Assembly (NCBI RefSeq): GCF_030552475.1
Contig: NZ_JAUPED010000005.1
Coordinates: forward strand, 186,001 to 250,000
Length of the DNA stretch: 64,000 bases
Reading direction: 5' to 3'
Source of the DNA: Mariniflexile sp. AS56
GTDB lineage: Bacteria; Bacteroidota; Bacteroidia; Flavobacteriales; Flavobacteriaceae
The notes below the pieces were generated by a model. It was not told the origin of the DNA. It did not search any database and saw only the letters and a program-made list of their open reading frames with translations. The position numbers were made by a program, and so were the translations under genes. The first letter of the stretch is position 1. Each line of letters opens with the position of its first letter. This document shows, one piece after another, positions 53,046-62,474 of the stretch.

Positions 53046-53758
53046 TATATATGAATAATTTCGTTCTCGCTAAGAATGGCATCTCCACGAAGTCTTAAAA
53101 ATATTTGTGCGACTGCAATGGTATCTTTTTCACAATAAACGACTATACGGTCAATCTCATTTTCTTCATAAAATACACGGTACACTTCACTGCCATCAAT
53201 ATCATCTTTTGGTGATGGAATGCCCAAAACATTGGTTAATAGTTTTAAGGAAGTATAGGTTTTATAATCGCCAAATTTCCATAATTCTAAAGTATCTAGA
53301 TGCGGTACTTCCCATGGTTTTTTACCAAATAAATTTAGTTTTAGAGGTAGTTCTATATTATGAATAATCATGCGGCGTGCCATATATGGAAAATCAAATT
53401 CCTTTCCGTTATGGGCACAAAGTAAATGTTTTGTTTCGTTAAAATGGGTGGATAGTAAGTTTTTAAAATCTTTTAAAATTTTAATTTCATCGCCATAAAA
53501 GGAGGTGACTCTAAATTGCCTGATGTCTCCTTTAAGTTTGAAATAGCCAACCGAGATACAAACTATTTTACCAAATTCGGCCCAAATACCGGCGCGTTCA
53601 TAAAAATCTTCGGCAGTTTCGTCTTCCTTTCTTTGGTATTTCGATTTGTGCTCCCATAAGGCTTGCTTACTTTCATCTAACTCAGAAAAATATTGGACTT
53701 CCGGAACGGTTTCAATATCTAAAAATAAGATATTTTCTAGGTGCAATTTCGAAATCAT
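53045..53758 (-). CDS. PolB-like 3'-5' exonuclease (RNase H fold)
   Basis: A 237-residue predicted DnaQ/PolB-like nuclease. LFLDIETVPE (Asp14, Glu16) is motif Exo I. CAHNGKEFDFPYMARRM fits Exo II. The C-terminal ENEIDRIVVYCEKDTIAVAQ carries the final acidic residue of Exo III. It has no polymerase domain. The substrate (DNA repair intermediates or RNA) is unknown. It overlaps the serine hydrolase gene by four bases and shares a base with the ABC gene, so the three genes form one operon. Confidence 0.88.
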   Translation of the reverse strand: MISKLHLENILFLDIETVPEVQYFSELDESKQALWEHKSKYQRKEDETAEDFYERAGIWAEFGKIVCISVGYFKLKGDIRQFRVTSFYGDEIKILKDFKNLLSTHFNETKHLLCAHNGKEFDFPYMARRMIIHNIELPLKLNLFGKKPWEVPHLDTLELWKFGDYKTYTSLKLLTNVLGIPSPKDDIDGSEVYRVFYEENEIDRIVVYCEKDTIAVAQIFLRLRGDAILSENEIIHI

Positions 53759-54906
53759 GGTTCAAGCATCTTATAAGCTTCATCAATATACGTGGTAATA
53801 TCTTCTGTAAAAGACGCCACTTGAACGTTGGATCCTTTGGAATGCCCAAGACGTACAATAATCACATTGTCATTAGGCTCCACAATTACATATTGCCCCA
53901 AATGCCCACGCATCATAAAAAAGTTTTTTCCGTTTTGTTGTTTTAACCACCAACCATAACCGTATTCTGGACTTTCAGGAAAACGTGGTTTTATAGATTT
54001 TGCTACAAATGCAGAGTCTAAAATTTGTTTGCCATTCCATTTACCGTGGTCTTTATAGAGTTTTCCAAAGCGGGCAAAATCTTTCGCATTACTGGCAATA
54101 CAGCAATAGGCTTTTACTAAATCATGGTTTTTACTGTCTACTTGCCATAAAGTTTCGTTTTCGCTTCCAAAAGGTTTCCAAAAGCTTTCCTCTAAGTACT
54201 TATACATTTTTTTTCCAGTTGCTTTCTCAATCACCATGGCAAGCATTTGGGTGTCGCCACTGGCATATTTGTAAGTTTTACCAGGCTCGTTTACTACTTT
54301 TAAGCCAAGCATTACTTTTTCTAAATCGTCATCAAAATAGGCACGTGTTGTTATGGATAAAGGGGAATAATAAGCCTCATCCCAATTGGTTCCAGATGCC
54401 ATACTTGATAAATCGCCTACCGTCATTTTAGCCGCTAAGCCTTCATTAAACGTGGGTAAAAAATCGCTAACGGGTTGGTCTAAACTTTTAATATAACCTT
54501 CTTGAATTGCTTTTCCCATTAATCCAGATACATAGGTTTTTGCCATGGAAAATGAATTGCTTTTAGAGTTTTCGTCAAAGCCATCATAATAATTTTCAAA
54601 CCAAATACTGTCATTTTTTATAATCACATAAGCAATGGTACCGTTGGTTTTGTTTATTTTATCTAGGCCTTCGGTTTCTTTTACAGAATTATAATCTTTA
54701 TGATTGGGCCAAGGTTGAGGTGTGCCGTTTTCTACCGTTTGGTTCTCGAATTTTTTATAATCTTCTAAATAAGCCGTAGAATGTCCCGTAAGGTAAATGG
54801 TTCTAACAGCTTTTAGTAAATAATCGGTATCGGTGATGTATAACACGATTATAAATAAGCCGAATAAAATGGCTATCCATTTAAGAAGTTTTCTAAGAAA
54901 TTTCAT
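53755..54906 (-). CDS. Serine hydrolase, class C beta-lactamase fold
   Basis: A 383-residue enzyme with one N-terminal membrane helix (residues about 9-24), so it is anchored in the inner membrane and faces the periplasm. SxxK is Ser120-Lys123 in SFSMAKTY. The Tyr motif is Tyr214-Ala-Ser216 in YKYASGD. The third element is the HLGQ segment in MRGHLGQYV. These proteins may be esterases, D-amino peptidases or EstB-like; true beta-lactamase activity is unlikely to be the native role. Its 3' end overlaps the exonuclease gene. Confidence 0.88.
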   Translation of the reverse strand: MKFLRKLLKWIAILFGLFIIVLYITDTDYLLKAVRTIYLTGHSTAYLEDYKKFENQTVENGTPQPWPNHKDYNSVKETEGLDKINKTNGTIAYVIIKNDSIWFENYYDGFDENSKSNSFSMAKTYVSGLMGKAIQEGYIKSLDQPVSDFLPTFNEGLAAKMTVGDLSSMASGTNWDEAYYSPLSITTRAYFDDDLEKVMLGLKVVNEPGKTYKYASGDTQMLAMVIEKATGKKMYKYLEESFWKPFGSENETLWQVDSKNHDLVKAYCCIASNAKDFARFGKLYKDHGKWNGKQILDSAFVAKSIKPRFPESPEYGYGWWLKQQNGKNFFMMRGHLGQYVIVEPNDNVIIVRLGHSKGSNVQVASFTEDITTYIDEAYKMLEP

Positions 54907-54972
54907 TTAGTTTTATTTTATGTAAAAAATAAAGATAATGAATTTGTATTAATAAAAACACAGCCAAAAATG

Positions 54973-55494
54973 CTATTTATTTAGCGCTTTTCGTTTTTGC
55001 TTTTCTTTAAAAAACGCTTTGTTTGCAATGTAGATAGTCTTGCTAACTTCTGCAATAACAACCTGCTCTTTATTTACAATATGTAGTGTTTTGACTAAGT
55101 TGAATTCACCCTGGTTTGCCACCTGAGTTTTAATGGTGTTTAATTCTTCTTCTGCAAAAGAAAATTCCGCATAGACCGTTTCTTTTGCAGGGCGTTTGTA
55201 TTTAATGGAAGCATCTTTATCCCAAACAATGTAATCTTCTTTTAGGATAGTCATTAGCTGAATCATGTAAATAGGGTCGGTTGCCGAAAATAAGCTTCCG
55301 CCAAAAATAGAACCTACATAATTTCTGTTTTTTATACTTAACGGAATTTTGATTTTCACGTATAATAAGTCATCAGAAACCTCTATAATTTTCCCCGTAG
55401 AACGCCTATACATGGGCGACCAGTTAAAAATGTATTTATAAGTTTGAGCATCTGTTAAAAACGTTTTTAATAATTTGTTAAGTGTTCTATACAT
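54973..55494 (-). CDS. DUF4442 protein (hotdog thioesterase-like)
   Basis: A 173-residue protein that matches DUF4442, a hotdog-fold family. LLYVKIKIPLSIKNRNYVGS is followed by IFGGSLFSATDPIYMIQLM, the central helix, and DKDASIKYKRPAKETVYAEF, the swapped strands. Related proteins act on acyl-CoA or hydroxyacyl esters, but no substrate is known here. It begins three bases after the ogt stop, so ogt and this gene are probably co-transcribed. Confidence 0.8.
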   Translation of the reverse strand: MYRTLNKLLKTFLTDAQTYKYIFNWSPMYRRSTGKIIEVSDDLLYVKIKIPLSIKNRNYVGSIFGGSLFSATDPIYMIQLMTILKEDYIVWDKDASIKYKRPAKETVYAEFSFAEEELNTIKTQVANQGEFNLVKTLHIVNKEQVVIAEVSKTIYIANKAFFKEKQKRKALNK

Positions 55495-55497
55495 GAT

Positions 55498-55971
55498 CTA
55501 AAAAAGGGATTGTTGTTTGTATGGGCTTTCGTGCTCTAACAACCATTGTTTGCGGTGTAAACCACCTGCGTAACCAGTTAAGCTGCCATCACTACCAATA
55601 ACACGGTGGCAGGGAACTATGATCCATATTGGGTTTTTACCATTGGCATTTGCAACCGCTCGAATGGCTTTTACATCGCCCAATTGTTTAGAAAGTTCTA
55701 AATAAGACATGGTTTTTCCATGCGGAATTTGCTCTAGTTGTTTCCATACTTTTTTTTGAAAATCGGTGCCTTCAGGATTTAATTTCAGGTCGAATTGTGT
55801 ACGAATGCCTTCGAAATATTCATTGATCTGAAACACACAGTCTTCTAATTCCACAGGAATAATATCGGTTATTTTTTCTTCGGAATTTAGCACAACCACG
55901 GAATGGATTCCTTCTATATCACCAACAATTTTAGTAAAGCCTAATGGCGATTTGATGATGCAGGTTTCCAT
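55498..55971 (-). CDS. ogt: Methylated-DNA-protein-cysteine methyltransferase
   Basis: Repairs O6-methylguanine by moving the methyl to its own cysteine. In 157 residues, the active Cys121 is in IIVPCHRVIGSDG, preceded by the helix-turn-helix with the arginine finger (KAIRAVANANGKNP). The ATG at 55971 gives the conserved N-terminus METCIIKSPLG; the frame remains open 13 codons upstream to 56010, but these are not family sequence. The first 56 bases of this gene recur at 59011-59066, in front of a broken second copy. Divergent from the MG2 gene. Confidence 0.95.
   Translation of the reverse strand: METCIIKSPLGFTKIVGDIEGIHSVVVLNSEEKITDIIPVELEDCVFQINEYFEGIRTQFDLKLNPEGTDFQKKVWKQLEQIPHGKTMSYLELSKQLGDVKAIRAVANANGKNPIWIIVPCHRVIGSDGSLTGYAGGLHRKQWLLEHESPYKQQSLF
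55916..55971. repeat. 56 bp direct repeat, left copy (5' end of ogt)
   Basis: Identical to 59011-59066 except at one base (T at 55945, G at 59040), in the same orientation, 3,095 bp apart. The left copy is the first 56 bases of the intact ogt gene, read on the minus strand. Between the copies lies the whole large MG2 gene. Confidence 0.95.
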
Positions 55972-56084
55972 AAGATTAAATTTTAAAGCGAATATACAAA
56001 AACCAATCAAAATTAAATTTTGTAAGAATTTGTTTTATATTGGTATGATAATTGTGTAGATTTTTGAACCTAACTAAGCCATTT

Positions 56085-58964
56085 ATGAAAAACTACTACT
56101 ACATCCTCTTGTTCAGTTTCTTCCTTGTTTTTATAAATTATCAAGTCCAATCTCAAGAAAAGACAACGGTTATAGATTCCAAAAATACCTATGCAGAAAA
56201 AATCTATCTACAATTAAGTAGTACCATTTTCACCACCGATAATACCATTTGGTTCAAAGCCATAGTTGCAGATTTTGCACATTTACCAACTAAAATAAGC
56301 AGTGTGTTGCATGTGGAGCTTATCGATTTTGATAAGCGCATTATAGACAAAAAACTATTAAAATTGGAATATGGAAGAGCTGCTAGTTTTTTTGATCTTG
56401 ATGAAGAGTTGCCACCAGGGCGCTACATGGTTCGTGCCTATACCCAGTGGAACAAAAATTTTGACAACGCATTTATATCACAAACCTATATCGATATCTA
56501 CGCAGCCAAAAAAGTTTCGGAAAGTGAAGAAGCCATTAGAAACATCACGCTTACAGAAACCACTCCCAACCAGTTTGAACTTTCGGCTAAAGCATACCCA
56601 AATGTACTGAACCCCAAATACAAGGGCAAGTTAAAAATGTATATTCATACCGATACCAAAACAGATTCCGTTGAAATAAAGAAAGATGCAGATGATGGCT
56701 ATACATTTCAATATGCACTCCCAAAAGATGTAATAAAAGCACGCATGGAACTAAAACTAGATTCTGTAAAACTAAGAAACAACAATTTAGGTTTTATCAG
56801 TTCTTATAGCAAAACCGTGGCAGTAAATAAAGAGTATCTTGACTTGCAATTTTTCCCCGAAGGAGGCAAATTGGTTGATGGGTTAACAAGTACCATCGGG
56901 TTTAAGGCTCTCGATTATAACAACAAAGGAAAAGAAGTAACTGGTTATATTGTAGATCAGGACAATAACATCATCATCCCGTTTCAAAGCAATAGTTTGG
57001 GCATGGGCACCACTTATTTAACACCCGATATTCAAAAAACGTACTACGCTAGTGTAAAGAATAAAAACGAGATAGAGTTTAAATACGAACTGCCAAAAGC
57101 AGACCCAACGGGCGTGGTGGTAAAAGTAAAGGAGTTACAGGACTATATCATCATCAGTCTAAATTCAAAAAACCCAAACCAAGAGGAATTGCATGTAAAA
57201 GTACAATCACGTGGTGTGGAATACGATAGTTTTTATCTTCCGTTCAAAAAAGGTGTCGCCAATACGGGTATAGAAAAAACCACGTTTCCCGAAGGTATTA
57301 TAAAATTTACCATCACGAACAAACAAAACCAAATTGTTGCGGAACGCTTATTTTTCAATTATAAAGAAGAGGATCGCGTTAACATAGCCGCAACCCCACA
57401 TTTAAAAAATTACAGACAGCGCGATAAAACGGTTTTCAATGTCATTACAGAGGATAAAGATAGTAATGCTATTCAAACGAATCTCTCAGTGTTGGTCATC
57501 AACAAAGAACAGCTGGGAAGTATAAATGATAGCCGAAGCCATATTTTGTCCTATTTTTTGTTGAATTCAGAGTTGAGAGGTACCATCGAAACGCCTTCTT
57601 GTTATTTTAACCCAAAAAACAAGAGCAGAAAACACGATATGGATGCCCTGTTATTAACGCAAGGTTGGAGCAATTATAAATATGAAAATACGGAGTTAAG
57701 TACAGAATTTGAATTTCTTCCGGAATCAAGTCTTTCAGTTTCTGGAACTGTTAAGGATTTACTAAGCACCAACAAACCATTAAAAGACCCCATAGACCTC
57801 ACCATGGTTTATGGCCCTTTAAAATTAGCGACCCAACAGGTAGACAGTACAGGTGTTTTCCATTTTCAATTGGATGATTATTATAAGGATAATTTTAAGG
57901 TTGTTATCCAAACAAAGAACGAAAAGGGTAAGAAAAAGAATTTCAGAATAGATTTAGATACACCCATTGAGCCTAAAATTGAGTTTTTAAAGGAAGAACA
58001 GATGCAATTGGCAGAAAGTATAAATACTTATGTGGAACAGAACATTGCCCGCAGACAAGCATTGGAAGACTTTAAAGTAGCCAACGGCACCATTGCTCTA
58101 GATGAAGTGAAGTTAGATGGTTATAATTTGACACCAGCTAGAGAAACGATGATGGAGTTACACGGTCCCCCGGATGTGGTTATAGAAAATGAAGAACTAA
58201 TGAGTAAAGTGAAAAATTGGCATTCGGGACTTTTTAGCTTATTAAGATCTAGTTTTCCTAATGATATTGACATTTATACCATTAGATATGACGAAATTGG
58301 AATGACTAGAAAGGATTTGATTTATAAAAATGTAGGATTGTTTGAGCCACCACCACCACTATTTAGTTTGCCTGTTATTTCAGAGGCATTAATTGCTAGA
58401 GATTACCTTACAGATTTTACTTTTATTGTCATCGATGGTATTCCTGTGGACATTAAAGCTTATAAATTTTTAGAAGATTTGCCAACGGAGGAGATTAAAA
58501 GCGTGGAATTAATAAGGAATCCAAAACGATCAAGATATTATGTAGAGGAGGCTATCAAAGAGTATTATTATAATGCTGAAGGAGAAGTTGTGCCTGTTAG
58601 ATTCCCTGTAGGAATAAGAGTATCCATTGTTAGTATTTACACCTATGCAGGAAAAGGTTATTATGGCTTGCAGAGAACTCCTGGCATTTTTAAAGGTACT
58701 GTTAACGGTTTTACACCTAAGCGAGAATTTTATGCTCCAAAATATGAAAATCATACTGAAAATGATTGGAACCTACCCGATTTACGTTCGGTAGTCCATT
58801 GGTCTCCAAATATAAATACTGATGAAAATGGAGAGGCAAAAGTGGAGTTTTATAATGCCGATAACATGGGCGAGATGCTTGTTATAATTGAAGGTATTAC
58901 CAATCAAGGTAAAATAGGGTATTTTGAAACTACATATACCATTGAAGAAAAGATAGAAAAGTAA
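56085..58964 (+). CDS. Large MG2-domain outer-membrane-associated protein
   Basis: A 959-residue secreted protein (signal peptide to about residue 24, ending VQSQ). The first part holds an MG2-type domain as in alpha-2-macroglobulin-like proteins (AEKIYLQLSSTIFTTDNTIW, LPPGRYMVRAYTQW), followed by several beta-sandwich domains. Near residues 780-870 a segment resembles the plug of TonB-dependent receptors (FVIDGIPVDIKAYKF type, LPTEEIKSVELIRNPKRSR), but there is no full 22-strand barrel after it. The end is beta-rich. The role is unknown; such proteins cluster with envelope genes. It stands alone between the two ogt copies. Confidence 0.75.
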   Translation: MKNYYYILLFSFFLVFINYQVQSQEKTTVIDSKNTYAEKIYLQLSSTIFTTDNTIWFKAIVADFAHLPTKISSVLHVELIDFDKRIIDKKLLKLEYGRAASFFDLDEELPPGRYMVRAYTQWNKNFDNAFISQTYIDIYAAKKVSESEEAIRNITLTETTPNQFELSAKAYPNVLNPKYKGKLKMYIHTDTKTDSVEIKKDADDGYTFQYALPKDVIKARMELKLDSVKLRNNNLGFISSYSKTVAVNKEYLDLQFFPEGGKLVDGLTSTIGFKALDYNNKGKEVTGYIVDQDNNIIIPFQSNSLGMGTTYLTPDIQKTYYASVKNKNEIEFKYELPKADPTGVVVKVKELQDYIIISLNSKNPNQEELHVKVQSRGVEYDSFYLPFKKGVANTGIEKTTFPEGIIKFTITNKQNQIVAERLFFNYKEEDRVNIAATPHLKNYRQRDKTVFNVITEDKDSNAIQTNLSVLVINKEQLGSINDSRSHILSYFLLNSELRGTIETPSCYFNPKNKSRKHDMDALLLTQGWSNYKYENTELSTEFEFLPESSLSVSGTVKDLLSTNKPLKDPIDLTMVYGPLKLATQQVDSTGVFHFQLDDYYKDNFKVVIQTKNEKGKKKNFRIDLDTPIEPKIEFLKEEQMQLAESINTYVEQNIARRQALEDFKVANGTIALDEVKLDGYNLTPARETMMELHGPPDVVIENEELMSKVKNWHSGLFSLLRSSFPNDIDIYTIRYDEIGMTRKDLIYKNVGLFEPPPPLFSLPVISEALIARDYLTDFTFIVIDGIPVDIKAYKFLEDLPTEEIKSVELIRNPKRSRYYVEEAIKEYYYNAEGEVVPVRFPVGIRVSIVSIYTYAGKGYYGLQRTPGIFKGTVNGFTPKREFYAPKYENHTENDWNLPDLRSVVHWSPNINTDENGEAKVEFYNADNMGEMLVIIEGITNQGKIGYFETTYTIEEKIEK

Positions 58965-59066
58965 CTACCGCATAATTGATTTAAGAATAAAAACCGAATC
59001 CGTACCATCAATATCACCAACAATTTTAGTAAAGCCTAAGGGCGATTTGATGATGCAGGTTTCCAT
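58965..59066 (-). pseudogene. Broken second copy of ogt (first 29 codons)
   Basis: The 33-codon frame METCIIKSPLGFTKIVGDID... matches intact ogt for the first 19 residues exactly and then in a diverged way (GTDSVFILKS against GIHSVVVLNS) to about residue 30, then ends IMR and a stop next to the MG2 gene. The start follows the CNNM gene stop by one base, so it looks like the original 3' neighbour in that operon. The active-site cysteine is missing, so it is not functional. Confidence 0.85.
59011..59066. repeat. 56 bp direct repeat, right copy
   Basis: The right member of the pair described for 55916-55971. It belongs to the ogt remnant, and its first base pair in the minus-strand sense (the ATG) lies one base from the stop of the CNNM gene. 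Confidence 0.95.
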
Positions 59067-59067
59067 T

Positions 59068-60153
59068 TTAATTGGTTGTATTGTTGTCGTCTATGATGCC
59101 TAATCGTTTGGCGCGAACTTCCCAACTTTTTCTGGCGAGGTGTTGCAAGTCAGCAATATTATCGCTTTCATCCATAATTTCAAAACCTAGTAAAGTCTCT
59201 ATAACATCTTCCATAGTAACCAAGCCGCTTACTGTACCATACTCATCAACCACTAAAGCCATATGGTTTTTGCTGCTTACTAATTGGTCTAAAAGTTTCG
59301 GGATTGGTAAGGAGCGGTTCACAACAATAATATTTCGTTTTATGTCTGATAATATGGTTGTGTTATTATCATTAGCCATTTCTCTAAAAATATCATCTTT
59401 TAAAACAAGTCCAGTAATGTTGTCTGTGTTTTTTTTGAATACAGGGATTCTAGAAAAACGGATGTTTTGGTTTTCGGTAAAAAAAGCTTCAACAGTCATG
59501 TCTTCACTCACCATTTTGATAACCGTTCTTGGTGTCATCACATCTTTAGCCAGCACATTTTTTAATGACAATAAGTTTTTTATCACGGTGCTTTCTGAAG
59601 CTTCAAAAACACCTTCGTCTTCAGCCATTGTTGCCATCGCTTGAAAGTCTTCGCGGCTTAATACGCTGCCATGACCTTTGCCTCCAATAAGTTTTGTTGT
59701 AAGTTGAAGTGACCATAAAATACCGGTCCATTTTAAAGGAAATATTAAAACAACTAAAGCTTTTGATGTGAAATTAGCTAATTGTCTCCAGTAGGTGGCA
59801 CCAATAGTTTTTGGAATAATTTCTGAAGCAATTAAAATTAATAAGGTCATGAGTGCCGATACAACACCCACGGTATTAATTCCAAATAACTCAATTTTAT
59901 AAGGAAGTTTTTCAGCTTCAATACCAACCATCATAGCGCCTAATGTATGGGCGATAGTGTTTAGGGTTAAAATGGAAATAAGGGGCTTATCCACATCTTT
60001 TTTTAATGACTCTAAGGTTGTAGCGTAGTCTTTATTTTCTTGTTTTTTTATGTTAATAAAAGTGGGGGTAACACTCAGTAATACCGCTTCGAGTATAGAG
60101 CATAAAAAAGAAAAAAAGATAGAAATTGTTGCCCAGAAAATTAATGTACTCAT
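59068..60153 (-). CDS. CNNM-domain protein with CBS pair
   Basis: A 361-residue inner-membrane protein: DUF21/CNNM transmembrane domain (residues about 1-175, four helices, with ILEAVLLSVTPTF early on) and a CBS pair (about 200-335: DVMTPRTVIKMVSEDMTV, then KNHMALVVDEYGTVSGLVTM). The C-terminal CorC/HlyC FAD-like domain of longer relatives is missing. The family handles Mg2+ or other divalent cations. Transport has not been shown for this subgroup. It runs toward the ogt remnant and lies upstream of it in the same direction. Confidence 0.88.
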   Translation of the reverse strand: MSTLIFWATISIFFSFLCSILEAVLLSVTPTFINIKKQENKDYATTLESLKKDVDKPLISILTLNTIAHTLGAMMVGIEAEKLPYKIELFGINTVGVVSALMTLLILIASEIIPKTIGATYWRQLANFTSKALVVLIFPLKWTGILWSLQLTTKLIGGKGHGSVLSREDFQAMATMAEDEGVFEASESTVIKNLLSLKNVLAKDVMTPRTVIKMVSEDMTVEAFFTENQNIRFSRIPVFKKNTDNITGLVLKDDIFREMANDNNTTILSDIKRNIIVVNRSLPIPKLLDQLVSSKNHMALVVDEYGTVSGLVTMEDVIETLLGFEIMDESDNIADLQHLARKSWEVRAKRLGIIDDNNTTN

Positions 60154-60177
60154 AAAATGAATTTCGTTTTTACGAAG

Positions 60178-61167
60178 TTACGAAATCAATTTCACAACAT
60201 CCTTAGCAAAATAAGAAGCTATGATATCTGCTCCTGCACGTTTAAAGGCGGTTGTTGTTTCCATCATAACTTGGTCGTGGTTTAACCAGCCCTTTTCTGC
60301 AGCAGCTTTTATCATGGCATACTCACCGGATACTTGATATATGGCAACGGGAACATCCACCTCATTTTTAATATCTCTTAAAATGTCTAGATAAGAAAGT
60401 CCTGGTTTAACCATCACAATATCGGCGCCTTCATCAATATCCATTTCGGTTTCACGAATAGCTTCCTTGCGGTTACCATAATCCATTTGGTATGTTTTTT
60501 TGTCTTTTGGAATATCAACCATGTCCACTGGGGCTGAATCTAGAGCATCTCTAAAAGGGCCGTAAAACGCAGAAGCATATTTAGCGGAATAACTCATAAT
60601 TCCCGTATCTGTAAAACCTTCATCTTCCAAAGCTTCACGAATGGTTAAAATACGACCGTCCATCATATCACTTGGTGCTACAAAATTAGCGCCTGCTTGT
60701 GCGTGGGAAATACTCATTTCAGCTAAAAAATCGGCAGTAGGATCGTTTACTATCACGCCGTTTTCAATAATGCCGTCGTGTCCATACATGGAATAGGGAT
60801 CCAGAGCCACATCGGTCATCACCAACATGTCTGGGCAAGCATTTTTAACGGTTTTAATGGCGCGTTGCATCAATCCGTTGGAATTTAATGCTTCTGCGCC
60901 TTTGTTGTCCTTCAAATGGTCTGGTACTTTTACAAAGAGTAACACCGATTTTAGTCCCAAACTCCAAAGTTCTTTAACTTCCTTCTCTAATAAATCTAAG
61001 CTGTAACGAAAGTAATTTGGCATGGAAGGAATTTCATCTTTCACGCCTTTGCCTTCCACTACAAAAAGAGGTACTAAAAAATCGTTAGGTGTTATGATGG
61101 TTTCACGAACTAAACTACGAATAGCTTCGTTGGTTCTTAATCGTCTGTTTCTTCTAAGTGGGAACAT
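60178..61167 (-). CDS. hemB: Porphobilinogen synthase (delta-aminolevulinate dehydratase)
   Basis: Condenses two 5-aminolevulinate molecules to porphobilinogen in heme synthesis. At 329 residues it has the first active lysine in MSYSAKYASAFYGPFRDA and the second in MVKPGLSYLDILRDI. The metal-binding segment near residue 120 reads TDVALDPYSMYGHDGI, where aspartates and not cysteines predominate, so the enzyme is likely of the Mg2+-dependent type. hemF lies two genes upstream in the transcription direction, which makes a small heme cluster. Confidence 0.97.
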   Translation of the reverse strand: MFPLRRNRRLRTNEAIRSLVRETIITPNDFLVPLFVVEGKGVKDEIPSMPNYFRYSLDLLEKEVKELWSLGLKSVLLFVKVPDHLKDNKGAEALNSNGLMQRAIKTVKNACPDMLVMTDVALDPYSMYGHDGIIENGVIVNDPTADFLAEMSISHAQAGANFVAPSDMMDGRILTIREALEDEGFTDTGIMSYSAKYASAFYGPFRDALDSAPVDMVDIPKDKKTYQMDYGNRKEAIRETEMDIDEGADIVMVKPGLSYLDILRDIKNEVDVPVAIYQVSGEYAMIKAAAEKGWLNHDQVMMETTTAFKRAGADIIASYFAKDVVKLIS

Positions 61168-61181
61168 AATTTTTATGTGTT

Positions 61182-61568
61182 TTAATTACTTAATCTTAAG
61201 TATTTCCAATTATTATTTTCTTTTATAAATGCCGATTTTTCATGAATCACATCTATCTTACCGTTGTCGTAAAAAAAGGCATTAAAGGTAACGGTGCCTT
61301 CCGTGTCGTTTATCAAGCCTTTAGTAGTTTCTATAACTTCTAATTTAATCCATTCTACCGATTTTGCCCAGGCTACAATGGCTTTTTTTTCTTTAATGGG
61401 ACGCGTTTTTGGGTGATGGGTATTCATTAAATAATCGCCGTTTGCTAACACAAAGGCACTATATCGAGAACGCATTAATTGTTGGGCTGTTTCTGTTTTG
61501 CCACCGTTCTTGTGGTAAACCTCACAACAATTTTGGTAGGTCGCAGTATTTCCGCAGTAACAAGTCAT
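61182..61568 (-). CDS. YchJ-like SEC-C motif protein
   Basis: A 128-residue protein of the YchJ family. The N-terminal SEC-C-type zinc site is in CYCGNTATYQNCCEVYH, and the following helix AQQLMRSRYSAFVLANGDYL is the conserved middle. The C-terminal half is an NTF2-like beta-sheet. No function is known. It starts after the hemF stop with one base between, so it is co-transcribed with hemF and hemB, and a role in heme metabolism would be speculation. Confidence 0.88.
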   Translation of the reverse strand: MTCYCGNTATYQNCCEVYHKNGGKTETAQQLMRSRYSAFVLANGDYLMNTHHPKTRPIKEKKAIVAWAKSVEWIKLEVIETTKGLINDTEGTVTFNAFFYDNGKIDVIHEKSAFIKENNNWKYLRLSN

Positions 61569-61569
61569 A

Positions 61570-62472
61570 TTACACCCAATTTTTAGGGTTTTGTAACACC
61601 TGAATTAATTTTTCCTCTTCACTTCCTGCTTCCGGTTGGTGGTCGTAAACCCATTGTACATGTGGTGGCAAACTCATTAAAATACTTTCTATACGTCCGT
61701 TGGTTTTAAGTCCGAAAAGCGTGCCTTTATCGTGCACTAAATTGAATTCTACATAACGCCCACGACGTATTTCTTGCCAGTCTCTTTGTTCTTTTGAAAA
61801 GGGTAAATCTTTGCGCTTTTCAGCAATGGGAACGTAACTTTTAATAAAACTATTGCCTACTTCGGTTACAAAATTATACCATTTTTCCATGGACATGGTT
61901 TCGGTGGCTTTGCAATAATCGAAAAATAAACCGCCAATACCTCGGCCTTCGTTGCGGTGTGCATTGTGGAAATAGTCGTCGCAACGTTTTTTGTAGGTTT
62001 CGTAAAATTCTGGATTGTGTTTATCGCAGGCTGTTTTACATACCGTGTGAAAATGAATAGCGTCGTCTTCAAAAAGATAGTATGGTGTTAAATCTTGGCC
62101 ACCACCAAACCATTGGTCAACAGTAGTTCCGTCTTTATCATACATTTCAAAGTAGCGCCAATTGGCATGTACGGTGGGCACCATGGGGTTCTTAGGGTGT
62201 AAAACCAGACTTAAACCACAGGCAAAAAAATCGGCATCTTCAACGCCAAAGTATTTTTGCATGCTGTCGGGCAATTTGCCGTGAACACCAGAAATGTTTA
62301 CACCTCCTTTTTCAAATACAGCACCGTTTTCAATAACACGGGTGCGCCCGCCACCACCTTCTGGTCGTTTCCAAACATCTTCTTTAAAGATGGCTTTACC
62401 GTCTACAGCTTCTAGTTTGGCTGTGATGGTGTCTTGTAAGTTTTGAATGTATTTATAAAATTTATTTTTCAT
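61570..62472 (-). CDS. hemF: Oxygen-dependent coproporphyrinogen-III oxidase
   Basis: Converts coproporphyrinogen III to protoporphyrinogen IX, with O2 as the oxidant. The 300-residue protein has the family signature in YFLFEDDA-type segments (GGGQDLTPYYLFEDDAIHFH) and the substrate-binding WRYFEMYD; also GIGGLFFDY and GRYVEFNLVHDKGT. Its presence implies aerobic heme synthesis. nhaA lies upstream, two bases away, and the YchJ-like gene follows. Confidence 0.96.
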   Translation of the reverse strand: MKNKFYKYIQNLQDTITAKLEAVDGKAIFKEDVWKRPEGGGGRTRVIENGAVFEKGGVNISGVHGKLPDSMQKYFGVEDADFFACGLSLVLHPKNPMVPTVHANWRYFEMYDKDGTTVDQWFGGGQDLTPYYLFEDDAIHFHTVCKTACDKHNPEFYETYKKRCDDYFHNAHRNEGRGIGGLFFDYCKATETMSMEKWYNFVTEVGNSFIKSYVPIAEKRKDLPFSKEQRDWQEIRRGRYVEFNLVHDKGTLFGLKTNGRIESILMSLPPHVQWVYDHQPEAGSEEEKLIQVLQNPKNWV

Positions 62473-62474
62473 TT

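Noticed and set aside
59072-59644. Plus-strand ORF of 190 codons across the CNNM gene
   Set aside because: It is antisense to conserved CNNM and CBS motifs and reads as a Ser/Thr/Leu-rich shadow with no domain.
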